Source: Catenulispora acidiphila DSM 44928 (GTDB lineage: Bacteria > Actinomycetota > Actinomycetes > Streptomycetales > Catenulisporaceae). Taken from it: DNA of 64,000 nucleotides. The notes below the pieces were generated by a model. The model made no database searches, was not told where the DNA came from, and saw only the letters and a list, made by a program, of their open reading frames with translations. Where the stretch lies: contig NC_013131.1 of NCBI RefSeq assembly GCF_000024025.1, positions 4,464,001 to 4,528,000 on the forward strand, read 5' to 3'. The position numbers and the translations under genes were made by a program. Position 1 is the first letter of the stretch. Every line of letters begins with the position of its first letter. This document shows, in pieces, positions 53,093-62,650 of the stretch.

Positions 53093-53940
53093 GCACCGTC
53101 AACGGTGGCTGGGAGCTGCCGATCAGCGAGGGCGAGCTGTCCCGCATGACCCGGGACCTGGACCAGGCGCACCGCGAGTATCTGCCGTCGATGCACGCCG
53201 CGGCCGCCGACCTGTCCGAGCAGCTGCGCGACTCCGACGTCCTGGCCGAGGCACGACAAGAACAGCTGCGCGTGGCCTCGCGGCGGCGGTTCCTCATCGG
53301 AGCCGGCGGAGGCGCCGCCGCCCTGGCGCTGGCGGCCTGCTCCAGTAGCAAGTCGACCAAGGCGGCCCCCGCCCCTGGCAGCAGTACCGCCCCGACGCCC
53401 TCGACGCCGATGTCGTCCTCCTCCAGCGCCAGCGTCTACACCGGAGACCTGAAGGTGGTCGCGCTGGCCACCGCGCTGGAGAACCAGGCCGTGGCCGCCT
53501 ACACCGCGGCGCTGGCGGCGGCGAAGGCCGGCAAGCTCGGCACGGTACCGCCGGCGGTCGGCACGTTCGCGACCACCGCGATGAGCCAGCACACTGACCA
53601 CGCCAAGGCCTGGAACGCGGTCCTGACCGGCGCCAAGGTGCCCGCGATCACCGACGTGCCGCTGTCCAACCAAGCGGCGACCCTCGCGGCTCTGGGCGCG
53701 GTCACCGACGTCGGCGGCGTGGCCAAACTGGCCCTGCAGCTGGAGCAGCAGGCCGCTGAGACCTACCTGTTCGCGGCTGCGAACGTCACCAGCCCCGGTG
53801 GCATCGCCACCGCCGCAAGCATCGCGCCGGTAGAGGCCATGCACGCCGCCATCCTGAACTTCGTCATCGGGCAGTACCCCGCCCCCGACGACTTCCTCGG
53901 CACCGACAAGGCCGCCAGCCCCACCCTGCTGACGGTCTGA
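53089..53940 (+). CDS. Ferritin-like Tat lipoprotein
   Basis: 283 residues. About 60 cytosolic residues precede SRRRFLIGAGGGAAALALAA followed by C, a twin-arginine signal with lipobox. After a Ser/Pro/Thr linker comes a ferritin-like domain (ALATALENQAVAAYTAALAA; TTAMSQHTDHAKAWNAVLTG; LQLEQQAAETYLFAAANV; IAPVEAMHAAILNF). It is a paralogue of the preceding gene and overlaps it by 4 bp, so they are expressed together. Confidence 0.85.
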   Translation: MSTVNGGWELPISEGELSRMTRDLDQAHREYLPSMHAAAADLSEQLRDSDVLAEARQEQLRVASRRRFLIGAGGGAAALALAACSSSKSTKAAPAPGSSTAPTPSTPMSSSSSASVYTGDLKVVALATALENQAVAAYTAALAAAKAGKLGTVPPAVGTFATTAMSQHTDHAKAWNAVLTGAKVPAITDVPLSNQAATLAALGAVTDVGGVAKLALQLEQQAAETYLFAAANVTSPGGIATAASIAPVEAMHAAILNFVIGQYPAPDDFLGTDKAASPTLLTV

Positions 53941-54095
53941 CGGAGCCGCCGCCGGGTCACGGATCGGGCCGGCGGCACAACGGTGGTGCGCCGTCCCCGC
54001 GCTCACGGCGGCGCACCATCGCCCTGCACGCACACTCTCAGATCCCGGTCACATCCGAGGATCACTCACCCGATTAAGTAAGACAGGACGCTGCT

Positions 54096-54515
54096 GTGTT
54101 CCGCCTCTCCGGCAAAGCCGCCGCCGCGATGTGCCTGGCCGTGGCGACCGCGTGCGCTGTGACCGCCTGCTCCGACAACGGCTCCCACCCGGTCGCCGCG
54201 CCGAACAGCGTCCCCGCCGTATCGAATTCCAGTCCCAGTTCTGGTGAAACCGGCGTTTCGAACGGCGCCGCACAGGTCGTCATCACCAACTTCGCTTTCA
54301 GCCCGACGACCCTGACCGTGACGCCCGGCGAGACGGTCACCGTGCTCAATAAGGACTCCACCGCTCACACCCTGACCGCCACCGGCAAGGCGTTCGACAC
54401 CGGCGACATCACGCCGGGCAAGAGCGGGAGCTTCATCGCACCGACGATCCCTGGTACGTACTCTTACATCTGCATGATCCACCAGTTCATGCATGGCACG
54501 CTCACCGTCAAGTAG
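54096..54515 (+). CDS. Second cupredoxin-domain lipoprotein
   Basis: 139 residues. Lipobox signal (AVATACAVTACSDNG), short Ser/Pro linker, cupredoxin domain with His (KDSTAHTLTA), Cys, His and Met (YSYICMIHQFMHGTL). It is a close paralogue of the protein at 47765 but lies in the rightward row, next to a second ECF sigma factor. Confidence 0.92.
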   Translation: MFRLSGKAAAAMCLAVATACAVTACSDNGSHPVAAPNSVPAVSNSSPSSGETGVSNGAAQVVITNFAFSPTTLTVTPGETVTVLNKDSTAHTLTATGKAFDTGDITPGKSGSFIAPTIPGTYSYICMIHQFMHGTLTVK

Positions 54516-54525
54516 GGACCTGCTG

Positions 54526-55131
54526 ATGGCTGCCGCCCTGAACGGCTGCTGCGGCAATCCGATTCCGAACCGGTTCCGAACCTTCCCCGTGGGCGGAACA
54601 CAGGAGAGTCCTGATCCGGGCAGCGGTCTCGGGTCCGGCGAGCGCTTCGAGGGCCAGGTGCGGGAGTTGGCTCGTCCGATGGGCGAGCAGGCATATCGCA
54701 TTCTCGGCGACCGGTCGCTGGCCGAGGAGGTCGTGCAGGAGGCGTTGCTGCAGATGTGGCTGCATCGCGACGGCTTCGACTCGGCCCGCGGCTCGCTCGG
54801 GGGATGGGCGCTGGCCATCGTCCGCCATGTGGCGGTCGACCGCGTACGCAGTGAGCAGGCCGCGGCACGGCGCGAGGCGTTGTTCGCCGTCCGCCACGCG
54901 GCCACCCCGTACGACGAAGTCGTGGACGCGGTCGAGCGCGTCCAGGACTACGCGCGGATCCGCACGCTGTTGGACGACCTCACCGCGGTGCAACGTGAGG
55001 CGATCCGCCTGGTCTATTTCGACAACCTGAGTGCCGCTCAAGCCGCCGAGCGCCTCGGAATCCCCGTGCCGACGCTGCGAACCCGTCTCCGTGACGCACG
55101 CCAGGCGCTGGAGTTGATACTCGGCTCCTGA
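54526..55131 (+). CDS. Second ECF sigma factor (SigK-like)
   Basis: About 201 residues. Region 2 (EQAYRILGDRSLAEEVVQEA then LLQMWLHRDGFDSARGSLGG) and region 4 (LTAVQREAIRLVYFDNLSAA then QAAERLGIPVPTLRTRLRDA) resemble the product of 51396. No anti-sigma gene follows it; the next gene is DUF4331. It may share RskA or be controlled in another way. ATG 54526 follows the cupredoxin stop by 10 bp. Confidence 0.9.
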   Translation: MAAALNGCCGNPIPNRFRTFPVGGTQESPDPGSGLGSGERFEGQVRELARPMGEQAYRILGDRSLAEEVVQEALLQMWLHRDGFDSARGSLGGWALAIVRHVAVDRVRSEQAAARREALFAVRHAATPYDEVVDAVERVQDYARIRTLLDDLTAVQREAIRLVYFDNLSAAQAAERLGIPVPTLRTRLRDARQALELILGS

Positions 55132-55142
55132 TGACTCGCAGG

Positions 55143-55168
55143 TTGACAAACACACAACCCCTGTTTGT
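55143..55168. promoter_or_regulatory. Inverted repeat over a -35-like element upstream of the DUF4331 gene
   Basis: TTGACA at 55143-55148 overlaps the left arm of ACAAACA (55146-55152), N9, TGTTTGT (55162-55168). This lies 12 bp after the sigma-factor gene and 144 bp before the DUF4331 start, and could be an operator over a promoter. Confidence 0.5.
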
Positions 55169-55311
55169 GTCATCCTCACACCTTTTCGGCCGAATAGGCG
55201 ATCTGGCAAGCACACGGCAATCAACGGCGCTGTCTGCCCCGAACCACGATCGGGTGCTCTTGTCAGGGTGCTCCTTCACACGCACACGCCTATTCGACGG
55301 GGAGCTCGTCC

Positions 55312-56808
55312 ATGGCTCGCAGAAGCCGATTCAGAACACTCATTCCTGGCCTAGCCGCCGCCGCCTGCGTCGCGGTGCTCGCCGCGGGTCTGGGCGCCGG
55401 GGCGCCGACCGCCTCGGCGTCCAGCCACCGGGAGGCGCCGCTCATCGCTGGCGACCCTCAGGTGGACAACACAGACGTTTACGCGTTCTCCAGCCCCGAC
55501 CGGCCGGACACGGTGACCTTCCTGGCGAACTTCACGCCGTTCGAGGAGCCGGTCGGTGGTCCGAACTTCTACCCGTGGGCCACGGACGCGCAGTACGACA
55601 TCCACGTCGACTCGCACGGCACGGGAAAGCCGGACCTGACGTTCCGGTACACCTTCACCAACGAGGACCACCGCGGGACCGACACGTTCCTGTACGACAA
55701 CGGTGTGGTGCGCTCGCTCGACGACCCGCACTTGCTGTTCCGCCAGCACTACAAGCTGGAGGAGATCAAGGCCGACGGCAGCAGCAAGGTCCTGGTGGCC
55801 GACGGTATCGCCGCGCCCTCCGACACCGGCGCGGTCTCCATGCCCGACTACGGCGCCCTGCGCCGCCAGGCGGTCACCGGTTTCGCCGGCGGGCAGACGC
55901 TGGTCGGGCAGGCCGCCGACCCGTTCTTCCTGGACCTGCGGATCTTCGATCTGCTGTACGGCAAGAACTTCTCCGAGGCCGGGCACAACACCCTGGCCGG
56001 CTACAACGTGAACACCATCGCGCTCCAGGTGCCCAAGAGCGAGCTGGCGCTGGACGGCAATCCGGCCCGCAACCCGGTGATCGGCCTGTGGTCGACCGCG
56101 CAGCGGCGCACCATGAAGCTCACCCCCGGCGCGCAGACTCCGACCGGTGGCTGGGTGCAGGTGTCACGGCTCGGCAACCCGCTGGTCAACGAGGTCGTGG
56201 TCCCGGCCGCGCTGAAGGACGCGTTCAACGGCCTGACCCCGGACAAGGACCACACCATCGCCCCGGTGGTGCAGCGGGTGCTGGATCCCGAAGTGCCCAA
56301 GCTGGTCCAGGCCATCTACGGCATCCCCGCCCCGGTGGCGCCGCGCACCGACCTGGTGGAGATCTTCCTGCAGGGCATCGCCAAGGCCACCGGCGGTCCG
56401 ATCCAGGCTGACCTGAACTCCCAGCTGCTCAACGCCGACGCGAACGCCGCCGCGTTCACGCCCGCCGAGGAGCTGCGGCTGAACATGACCGTCCCGGTCT
56501 CGGCGCGCCCCAACCGGCTCGGCGTGATCGGCGGAGACCTGCAGGGCTTCCCGAACGGCCGCCGCCTGAACGACGACGTGGTCGACATCGCCCTGCAGGC
56601 GATGGAGGGCGCGGCCCGCACCGGGCAGATCGTGCAGCCGCTGGCCAACGGTGACGGCGTCAACCGGCCCGACCGGCGGGTCTCCGACCGCTTCCCCTAC
56701 GTCGCGCTGCCGTACGACCAGGCGGTGAACACCGACCGCGACCGGCACGGCAACTACCGCCACGCCGGCGGTATGGGCGGTCTGCTGTCCGGTCTGTTCG
56801 GCCGCTGA
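55312..56808 (+). CDS. Secreted DUF4331 protein
   Basis: 498 residues. Signal peptide (LIPGLAAAACVAVLAAGLGA) then SSHREAPLIAGDPQVDNTDV, the hallmark start of DUF4331, and DVYAFSSPDRPDTVTFLANF. The mature protein has many Asp and aromatic residues and ends in a Gly/Arg-rich tail. The function of DUF4331 is not known; it often co-occurs with TPR and NicO-type genes, as here. GGGAG precedes the ATG. Confidence 0.9.
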   Translation: MARRSRFRTLIPGLAAAACVAVLAAGLGAGAPTASASSHREAPLIAGDPQVDNTDVYAFSSPDRPDTVTFLANFTPFEEPVGGPNFYPWATDAQYDIHVDSHGTGKPDLTFRYTFTNEDHRGTDTFLYDNGVVRSLDDPHLLFRQHYKLEEIKADGSSKVLVADGIAAPSDTGAVSMPDYGALRRQAVTGFAGGQTLVGQAADPFFLDLRIFDLLYGKNFSEAGHNTLAGYNVNTIALQVPKSELALDGNPARNPVIGLWSTAQRRTMKLTPGAQTPTGGWVQVSRLGNPLVNEVVVPAALKDAFNGLTPDKDHTIAPVVQRVLDPEVPKLVQAIYGIPAPVAPRTDLVEIFLQGIAKATGGPIQADLNSQLLNADANAAAFTPAEELRLNMTVPVSARPNRLGVIGGDLQGFPNGRRLNDDVVDIALQAMEGAARTGQIVQPLANGDGVNRPDRRVSDRFPYVALPYDQAVNTDRDRHGNYRHAGGMGGLLSGLFGR

Positions 56809-56896
56809 CCCCCGCATGACCCCCGGGGCGTGGCGGCATCGGACCTTGTTGCGCCGCCACGTCCCGGGCCCTTCCGCCCTCTGCACGGAGTGAGAG

Positions 56897-58213
56897 ATGA
56901 AGAAGAAGAGGCTGGCCGTCATCGGTATCGGGGTGGCGACCGCCGGCATCTCGGTCCTGATCGGCCAAGACTTCCATGACGTCGCGCCCGCCTTATGGCC
57001 TGCCGCCGTCGGAGAACCGGCGGAGCATCGCGCCGCCACCGACGCCATCACCCAGGCGATCGCCACAGCACAGGCAGCGCTGAAGGACACCCCGAACGAT
57101 GCCGCGCAGTGGGCGACGCTGGGCAGCGCCTACGTCGAGCAGGGACGCGCCACCGCCGACCCGTCGTACTACCCCAAGGCCGACGGAGCCCTGCACAGAT
57201 CCCTGACACTGAGCCCCGACCAGAACCTCCAGGCCATGGTCGGCATGGGCATGCTCACCAACGCCCGCCACGACTTCGCCACCGCCAAGGACTGGGCGGA
57301 CAAGGCATTGGCCTTCGATCCGGACAACGCCACCGCGGTGGGCGTCCTGGTCGACGCCGAGACCCAGCTCGGTGACTACGACGCGGCTACCGCCGCGGCG
57401 CAGCGCATGCTCGACCTGCAGCCCGGCGTCGCCTCCTTCACCCGCGCGTCCTACGACGCAGAGCAGCATGGCCACGACGCCATCGCCGCCGAGGCCCTGC
57501 GCCGTGCCCTGGGCGATGCCACAGCCCCCGCCGATCTGGCCTTCTGCCACCACTACCTCGGAGAGCTGTCGTTCAACGCCGGCGACCCGACCACCGCGCT
57601 GCGCGAATACCGCCAGGGGCTGCACGACGACCCCACCTACACACCCGCGCTCGCCTCGGCCGCCAAGGCCGAAGCAGCTCTCGGCGACACGGCTGGCGCG
57701 CTGCGCGACTACGCTGAGGCCACCGCTCGGCTTCCGCTGCCGCAGTACGTGCTCGAATACGGCGAACTTCTCCAGTCCCTGGGCCGCACGAGCGATGCGG
57801 CGGCGCAGTACACGCTGCTGGACGGGGAGCAGAAACTGTTCGCGGCCAACGGTGTCCTCGACGACCTCACCACCGCACAGGTTCTGGCGGACCATGGCGA
57901 TCCTGCGCAGGCGGTGGAGCACGCGCGCACCGAATGGGGCCGTCGGCACAGCGTCCTGGTCGCCGATGCCTTGGCTTGGGCTCTGCACAAAGCTGGCCAG
58001 GACGGGGAAGCCCTTACCTACGCACGTCAGGTCGCCGCGCCCGGCTGGCACAATGCGACGTTCGCCTATCATCGGGGCGCGATCGAGGCGGCGCTCGGCA
58101 TGACCGGCGCAGCGCGGGCTGACCTGGGCACGGCGCTGTCCACGAACCCGTATTTCTCACCGCTTCAGGAGCCGCAGGCCAAGGCACTCCTCGCGCGTCT
58201 CGGGTCGTCTTGA
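56897..58213 (+). CDS. Membrane-anchored TPR protein
   Basis: 438 residues. An N-terminal signal anchor (KKKRLAVIGIGVATAGISVL) is followed by TPR repeats (AAQWATLGSAYVEQGRATAD; TALREYRQGLHDDPTYTPAL; LQSLGRTSDAAAQYTLLDG). Probably exposed outside the membrane and acting as a scaffold. Its stop overlaps the ATG of the NicO gene, coupling the two. GGAGTGAG precedes the start. Confidence 0.85.
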   Translation: MKKKRLAVIGIGVATAGISVLIGQDFHDVAPALWPAAVGEPAEHRAATDAITQAIATAQAALKDTPNDAAQWATLGSAYVEQGRATADPSYYPKADGALHRSLTLSPDQNLQAMVGMGMLTNARHDFATAKDWADKALAFDPDNATAVGVLVDAETQLGDYDAATAAAQRMLDLQPGVASFTRASYDAEQHGHDAIAAEALRRALGDATAPADLAFCHHYLGELSFNAGDPTTALREYRQGLHDDPTYTPALASAAKAEAALGDTAGALRDYAEATARLPLPQYVLEYGELLQSLGRTSDAAAQYTLLDGEQKLFAANGVLDDLTTAQVLADHGDPAQAVEHARTEWGRRHSVLVADALAWALHKAGQDGEALTYARQVAAPGWHNATFAYHRGAIEAALGMTGAARADLGTALSTNPYFSPLQEPQAKALLARLGSS

Positions 58214-59718
58214 TGCGCCGCCGACCATACCGGGCCGCCGCCTGGATCAAGGCGTCTTGCGCCCTGACCTTCGCCCTGGCCGCGCCGATCCTCGCCGCCG
58301 CCCCGGCTTCCGCCCACCCGCTGGGCAACTTCACCGTCAACCACTACAACGGGATCACGGTGCGTCCCGACCGCATCGACGACCTCTCCGTCGTGGACAG
58401 CGCCGAGATCCCGACGCTTCAGGCCCAGGCAGGCAGGGATGCCTCACCGGCGGGCGTTGCCCGTTCCTGCACCGAGGTCGCCTCACACGTAGCGGTCACC
58501 GTTGACGGGCATCGCGTGAAGTGGGTGGTGACCAGCAGCGCCCTGATCTTTCCGCCGGGTGCTGCGGGACTGCCGACCAGCAGACTCACCTGTGCGCTGA
58601 CCACTGCGTTCACGGCCGGAAAGAGCGTCGCAGTGGTCGATGACCAGGACCCCGATCGCATCGGCTGGCAGGAGATCACGGCGATCGGAGTCGGTGTCCA
58701 CCTCACTGACTCCACGGTCCCCACCCAGACCATCAGCGACGAACTGCGCCACTATCCCAACGATCTGCTCGCTTCGCCGCTCGGCGTGCGGGATGCCTCC
58801 TTCACCATCGGCTCCGGTGGAAACGCCGCGCTCAGCGCGCCCGCCGGATTCGTGGTCAGCGGCGCGGGCCCGGCGAGTCGTGCACTGGAGAAGCTCAACA
58901 CCGAAGTCGACTCGCTCATCGGAGTCCGGCACCTCACTGTGGGCGTTGCGGCGTTGGCGATCCTGCTGTCGGTCGTGCTGGGCGCCTCCCACGCGGCCCT
59001 GCCCGGGCACGGCAAGACCGTCATGGCCGCGTATATGGCCGGACGCGGGGGAGGGATTCGCGACGCGGTGATCGTCGGCGCCACGGTCACAGCGACCCAT
59101 ACGTCCGGAGTGATCGTCCTGGGCCTGCTGCTGAGCGCTTCGGCGGGGCTGGCGGGGGAGAGCTTGCTCGCCGTGCTCGGCGTCGTCAGTGGGCTGCTGA
59201 TCGTCTCGATCGGCGCCGGGTTGCTGCGCACGGCGTGGCGGGGTCGAACCGCACACCATCATGGCCATTCCCACGGCCACAGCCATTCCCATCACCACGA
59301 CCACGGTGGCGCGCATGATCACCACCCACACCATCACCATGAACACGACGACGACCGATCCAGCCAACCCGATCGTGCCCCACGGCGTGCCGGCCGCCGC
59401 GCTCTGATCGGCATGGGCGTCGCCGGCGGCCTGGTTCCCAGCCCGTCCGCGCTGGTCGTCCTGCTCGGCGCGGTTGCCCTCGGCCGTACCGTGCTCGGGA
59501 TCATCCTGGTCCTGGCCTACGGCCTCGGCATGGCGGCGACGCTCACCGCCGCCGGCCTGGCACTGGTCATGCTGGGGCACCGGATGCGGCGGGAGCGACA
59601 TGCGCGCTTCGCTACGGCGACCGCCTGGCTCAGCCGGTCCGCACCGGTGGCGACCGCAGGCTTGGTGCTGGTGGTGGGTTTGGGATTGACCGCGCGATCG
59701 CTTGCCGGCGCGGCGTGA
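58213..59718 (+). CDS. NicO/RcnA-type nickel-cobalt (or other metal) transporter
   Basis: 501 residues. Signal peptide ending in ASAHPLGNFTVNHYNGITV, a ~170-residue extracellular domain, then six or so membrane helices. LGASHAALPGHGKTVMAAYM carries the HxxxxxGH metal motif of NicO exporters. A long His-rich loop lies in the middle (HHHGHSHGHSHSHHHDHGGA, continued by DHHPHHHHEHDDD), as in RcnA. It should export Ni, Co or a similar cation, with the TPR and DUF4331 proteins as partners. Confidence 0.9.
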   Translation: MRRRPYRAAAWIKASCALTFALAAPILAAAPASAHPLGNFTVNHYNGITVRPDRIDDLSVVDSAEIPTLQAQAGRDASPAGVARSCTEVASHVAVTVDGHRVKWVVTSSALIFPPGAAGLPTSRLTCALTTAFTAGKSVAVVDDQDPDRIGWQEITAIGVGVHLTDSTVPTQTISDELRHYPNDLLASPLGVRDASFTIGSGGNAALSAPAGFVVSGAGPASRALEKLNTEVDSLIGVRHLTVGVAALAILLSVVLGASHAALPGHGKTVMAAYMAGRGGGIRDAVIVGATVTATHTSGVIVLGLLLSASAGLAGESLLAVLGVVSGLLIVSIGAGLLRTAWRGRTAHHHGHSHGHSHSHHHDHGGAHDHHPHHHHEHDDDRSSQPDRAPRRAGRRALIGMGVAGGLVPSPSALVVLLGAVALGRTVLGIILVLAYGLGMAATLTAAGLALVMLGHRMRRERHARFATATAWLSRSAPVATAGLVLVVGLGLTARSLAGAA

Positions 59719-60155
59719 CGCCCGGGCGGTGAAGCACCACAGCACCAATCCGAGGAGCCCGCGGCGACGAATGCCGGTTAATGACCGTCGCCGAAAGGAC
59801 TCACACGTGGAGCAATCCCTGGACAACCCAGCCGTCGGCGTCACCGCGGCGCGCCAGTCTGTACCGTTCGCCGTGGACGCCCAGCCTGGTGGTGGGCTGC
59901 TCTGAGCGAAACTGGCCTAGCGGTAGTTCCGCTCGGGGACGGCCCGATTGCTATCGACAGTCCGCTACCCAGGCGGTCACGTTGAGCATCGGCGGACCGC
60001 ACGATCGGGGAGTCTGCCAGCACCACCAGGCCCTGGCCGGCTGCAGAGCGACGGACCCTATCCGGGGCGGATGAGATTATGTGGTGTATGGATATGCGAG
60101 GCGGGCGCCATGGAGGGCTTCTGAGTATATTTCGCCCCGACGACCGAAAGCGGTC
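59719..60155. other. Intergenic region
   Basis: About 435 bases. A short frame from GTG 59806 (MEQSLDNPAVGVTAARQS...) is open for about 32 codons but lacks support. Confidence 0.4.
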
Positions 60156-60509
60156 ATGACACTCTTGCGTATCGACCTGAGCATCACTGAACGCGGGCCA
60201 AGGCTGACCTTGGCCGGTGAACTGGACTTCCATACAGCACCTGAAGCCCGCGAGGCCTTGCGGCTGCTGACCCTGAAACAGGGCGGATACCTGGTCCTCG
60301 ACCTCGGCGACGTGGCCTTCTTCGACTCGTCTGGCGTGGCCACCCTCGTCCATGCCTACCGGCTGGCCACCCAGGCGGGCGCGACGTTGGAACTGGTGCG
60401 CATTCCACCCAAGATCGCGCGGGTTCTGAGGATGGTCGGCGTCTATGACCTGCTGAACGCATCCGGACCGACTGCGGTTACCGCCCCGGCCGATGAACAA
60501 ACCACCTGA
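60156..60509 (+). CDS. STAS-domain anti-sigma-factor antagonist
   Basis: 117 residues. LTLAGELDFHTAPEAREALR then LVLDLGDVAFFDSSGVATLV is the STAS fold, with the phosphorylatable Ser in DSSG. Such proteins bind anti-sigma kinases when dephosphorylated and so release a stress sigma factor. ATG 60156 is chosen where conservation starts; an in-frame upstream start at 60081 would add unlikely residues. Confidence 0.88.
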   Translation: MTLLRIDLSITERGPRLTLAGELDFHTAPEAREALRLLTLKQGGYLVLDLGDVAFFDSSGVATLVHAYRLATQAGATLELVRIPPKIARVLRMVGVYDLLNASGPTAVTAPADEQTT

Positions 60510-61074
60510 TCGACAGCCAGCCCTGGGCCACCCCCGCTACGCCACCATGCATTGATTCGCGCCTGCACCGACTCGACACGGCCTTCGGTTGGGTACTAGT
60601 AGCGATCCAAAGATGGTCTAACGCTCACCGCCTGCATGGCCGTCACACACGGCCGCACACTGCGCCGCCGTCATCGCGCTCGTGACCCACCACGCCACGA
60701 CCGCCGACATGACACGACCACGCCCCGAGCCGTGGGCAACGAGCACCATCGCCGGCGCCGCCGACGGTGGCCTGATGTCTAGCCCACTGCTCTCGTGGTC
60801 CCGCTCGGCGCGGTGGCCTCGAACCGCCTTGGCGCTAGGAGCTGGTCGTCGCGTATCGGCCGAGCATGGCCGAGGGCCTCAACGCAGCGGGATCGGCGTT
60901 GATCAAGCTGAGCGATTGCCTCCGGTCGTCGCCACGACCCCGTCGGGACCGGATTAACCATACGGACGCTGCCAGTCGTCCAGTTGAAATGCGTCTACGA
61001 GCAATCCGGAAGTGTTCAGGCAACGAACACCGGGGGAGAGCCATTCGCGGTGACCCGACAGGGAGAGAACTCAG
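60510..61074. other. Intergenic region upstream of the fatty-acid synthase gene
   Basis: About 565 bases without a gene. A short dyad GTGTTC, N7, GAACAC lies at 61012-61030, 45 bp before the next start, and could be an operator. Confidence 0.45.
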
Positions 61075-62361
61075 ATGACCATCGACTCGGGCCGGACGGC
61101 CCCGCTGAGTTCCGTCGCGGCCGACAATGGCGTGGCGTCCACGTTGTCCGGCATGTTCCTGCACCTCACCGGGACGCCGCTGCCAGTGAGGCTGCGAGCG
61201 TGGGACGACAGCGTCGCCGGAGCACAAGACGGCCCCGAAGTAGTTCTACGCTCACCAGCTGCGCTACGCAGGCTGCTGTGGCACCCGAGCGAGCTCGGGC
61301 TGGCCCAGGCCTACGTCACCGGCGAGCTGGACGTCATCGGCGATGTCACCGAAGGGCTGCGCGAGATCTGGCGCGTCGTCGGCCGGGAAGACCTTGGCGC
61401 GCCGACCGCGCTGCGAGCGTTGCGGCCACGGACCCTGTACCAGGCTTGGCGGCTCGGCGCGGTAGGCCGGCGGCCGGCGCCGCCGACAACCCAGGCGGCG
61501 ATGGACGGGCGCCTGCATTCGAAGTCACGCGACCAGGACGCGATCGCCTTCCACTACGACCTTTCCAACGACTTCTACGCGCTGATCCTGGACAAGTCGA
61601 TGGCGTATTCGTGTGCGTATTGGCCCGCCAACCAGCCTGCACTGACGTTGGAGCACGCACAGACTGCCAAGCTGGACCTGATCTGCCGCAAACTCCAGCT
61701 GCAGCCGGGCCAACGACTCCTCGACGTCGGCTGCGGCTGGGGAGCGTTGGTGCTGCATGCCGCCGAGCACTACGGCGTGCACGCCGTCGGCATCACGCTG
61801 TCTGCTGCACAGGCTGCGGTGGCCCACGAACGGATCCGCGATCGAGGCTTGTCCCATCAGGTGGAGATCCAGACCCGGCACTACCAGGATTTCATCAGCC
61901 CGGCGCCGTTCGACGCGGTGGCCAGCATCGAGATGGGTGAGCACGTGGGCCAGGCGGCCTATCCCGGGTTCGTGCAGCGGCTGCGGGAGCTGGTCACTCC
62001 CGGCGGACCTCTGTTGATTCAGCAGATGTCGCGGCGCGATCGGGCTCCAGGCGGTGGAGCTTTCATCGAATCCTTCATCGCCCCCGACATGCATATGAGG
62101 CCGCTATCTGCGACCTTGGCGATGATGGAACAGGCCGGTTGGGAGGTTCGGGACGTGGAGGCGATGCGTGAGGACTACGTCCGCACGGTACGGCAGTGGC
62201 TGACCACTCTCGAAGCACGCTGGTCGCAAGCAGTCGACCTCGTCGGCGTCGAAACCGCCCGGGTATGGCGCCTCTACTTGGCCGGCGGGGCGCTCGCTTT
62301 CGAGCAGGGTCGCATGGGTGTGGACCAGATCCTGGCCCGATCCGCCGGAGCCGGTTCTTGA
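61075..62361 (+). CDS. cfa: Cyclopropane-fatty-acyl-phospholipid synthase family methyltransferase
   Basis: 428 residues. An N-terminal ~150-residue cap (FLHLTGTPLPVRLRAWDDS; LGLAQAYVTGELDVIGDVTE) is followed by the methyltransferase: AIAFHYDLSNDFYALILDKS, SYSCAYW-like MAYSCAYWPANQ, SAM loop LLDVGCGWGALVL near residue 215 and the EMGEHVG active-site region. These enzymes add a methylene or methyl group to unsaturated membrane lipids, often in stationary phase or under stress. GGGAGAG precedes the ATG. Confidence 0.92.
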   Translation: MTIDSGRTAPLSSVAADNGVASTLSGMFLHLTGTPLPVRLRAWDDSVAGAQDGPEVVLRSPAALRRLLWHPSELGLAQAYVTGELDVIGDVTEGLREIWRVVGREDLGAPTALRALRPRTLYQAWRLGAVGRRPAPPTTQAAMDGRLHSKSRDQDAIAFHYDLSNDFYALILDKSMAYSCAYWPANQPALTLEHAQTAKLDLICRKLQLQPGQRLLDVGCGWGALVLHAAEHYGVHAVGITLSAAQAAVAHERIRDRGLSHQVEIQTRHYQDFISPAPFDAVASIEMGEHVGQAAYPGFVQRLRELVTPGGPLLIQQMSRRDRAPGGGAFIESFIAPDMHMRPLSATLAMMEQAGWEVRDVEAMREDYVRTVRQWLTTLEARWSQAVDLVGVETARVWRLYLAGGALAFEQGRMGVDQILARSAGAGS

Positions 62362-62465
62362 AACCAGCCGCCATCGGAACCTGACGCGGTGCTCGCATAC
62401 GGTGAGGGCGCTAGGCGACTGAAGGACAGGTGCGTCCGTCTGAAAAGACTCGCGTAAAGCCGTCG

Positions 62466-62633
62466 TCAGCGGCCAGGTTTCTTGCCTCCACGGCGCAATT
62501 TCACGGCCCCTAGGACGAGCGCAAGCACGAAAACGACTACACCGATGATCAGAAGATAGAGCAGGCCTTTGGCGACGGTACCGACGATTCCCAGCACGAT
62601 TGCGAGAATCACCAGCAGCAGCAATACCACCAT
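62466..62633 (-). CDS. Small hydrophobic membrane protein
   Basis: 55 residues with two membrane helices (VVLLLLVILAIVLGIVGTVA; LLYLLIIGVVVFVLALVLGA) and a basic tail (KLRRGGKKPGR). AAGGAGAT lies 7 bases before ATG 62633. Small proteins like this are common stress-induced membrane proteins in actinomycetes. It follows the PRC-barrel gene on the same strand by 17 bp. Confidence 0.78.
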   Translation of the reverse strand: MVVLLLLVILAIVLGIVGTVAKGLLYLLIIGVVVFVLALVLGAVKLRRGGKKPGR

Positions 62634-62650
62634 CGTGGATCTCCTTGTGG

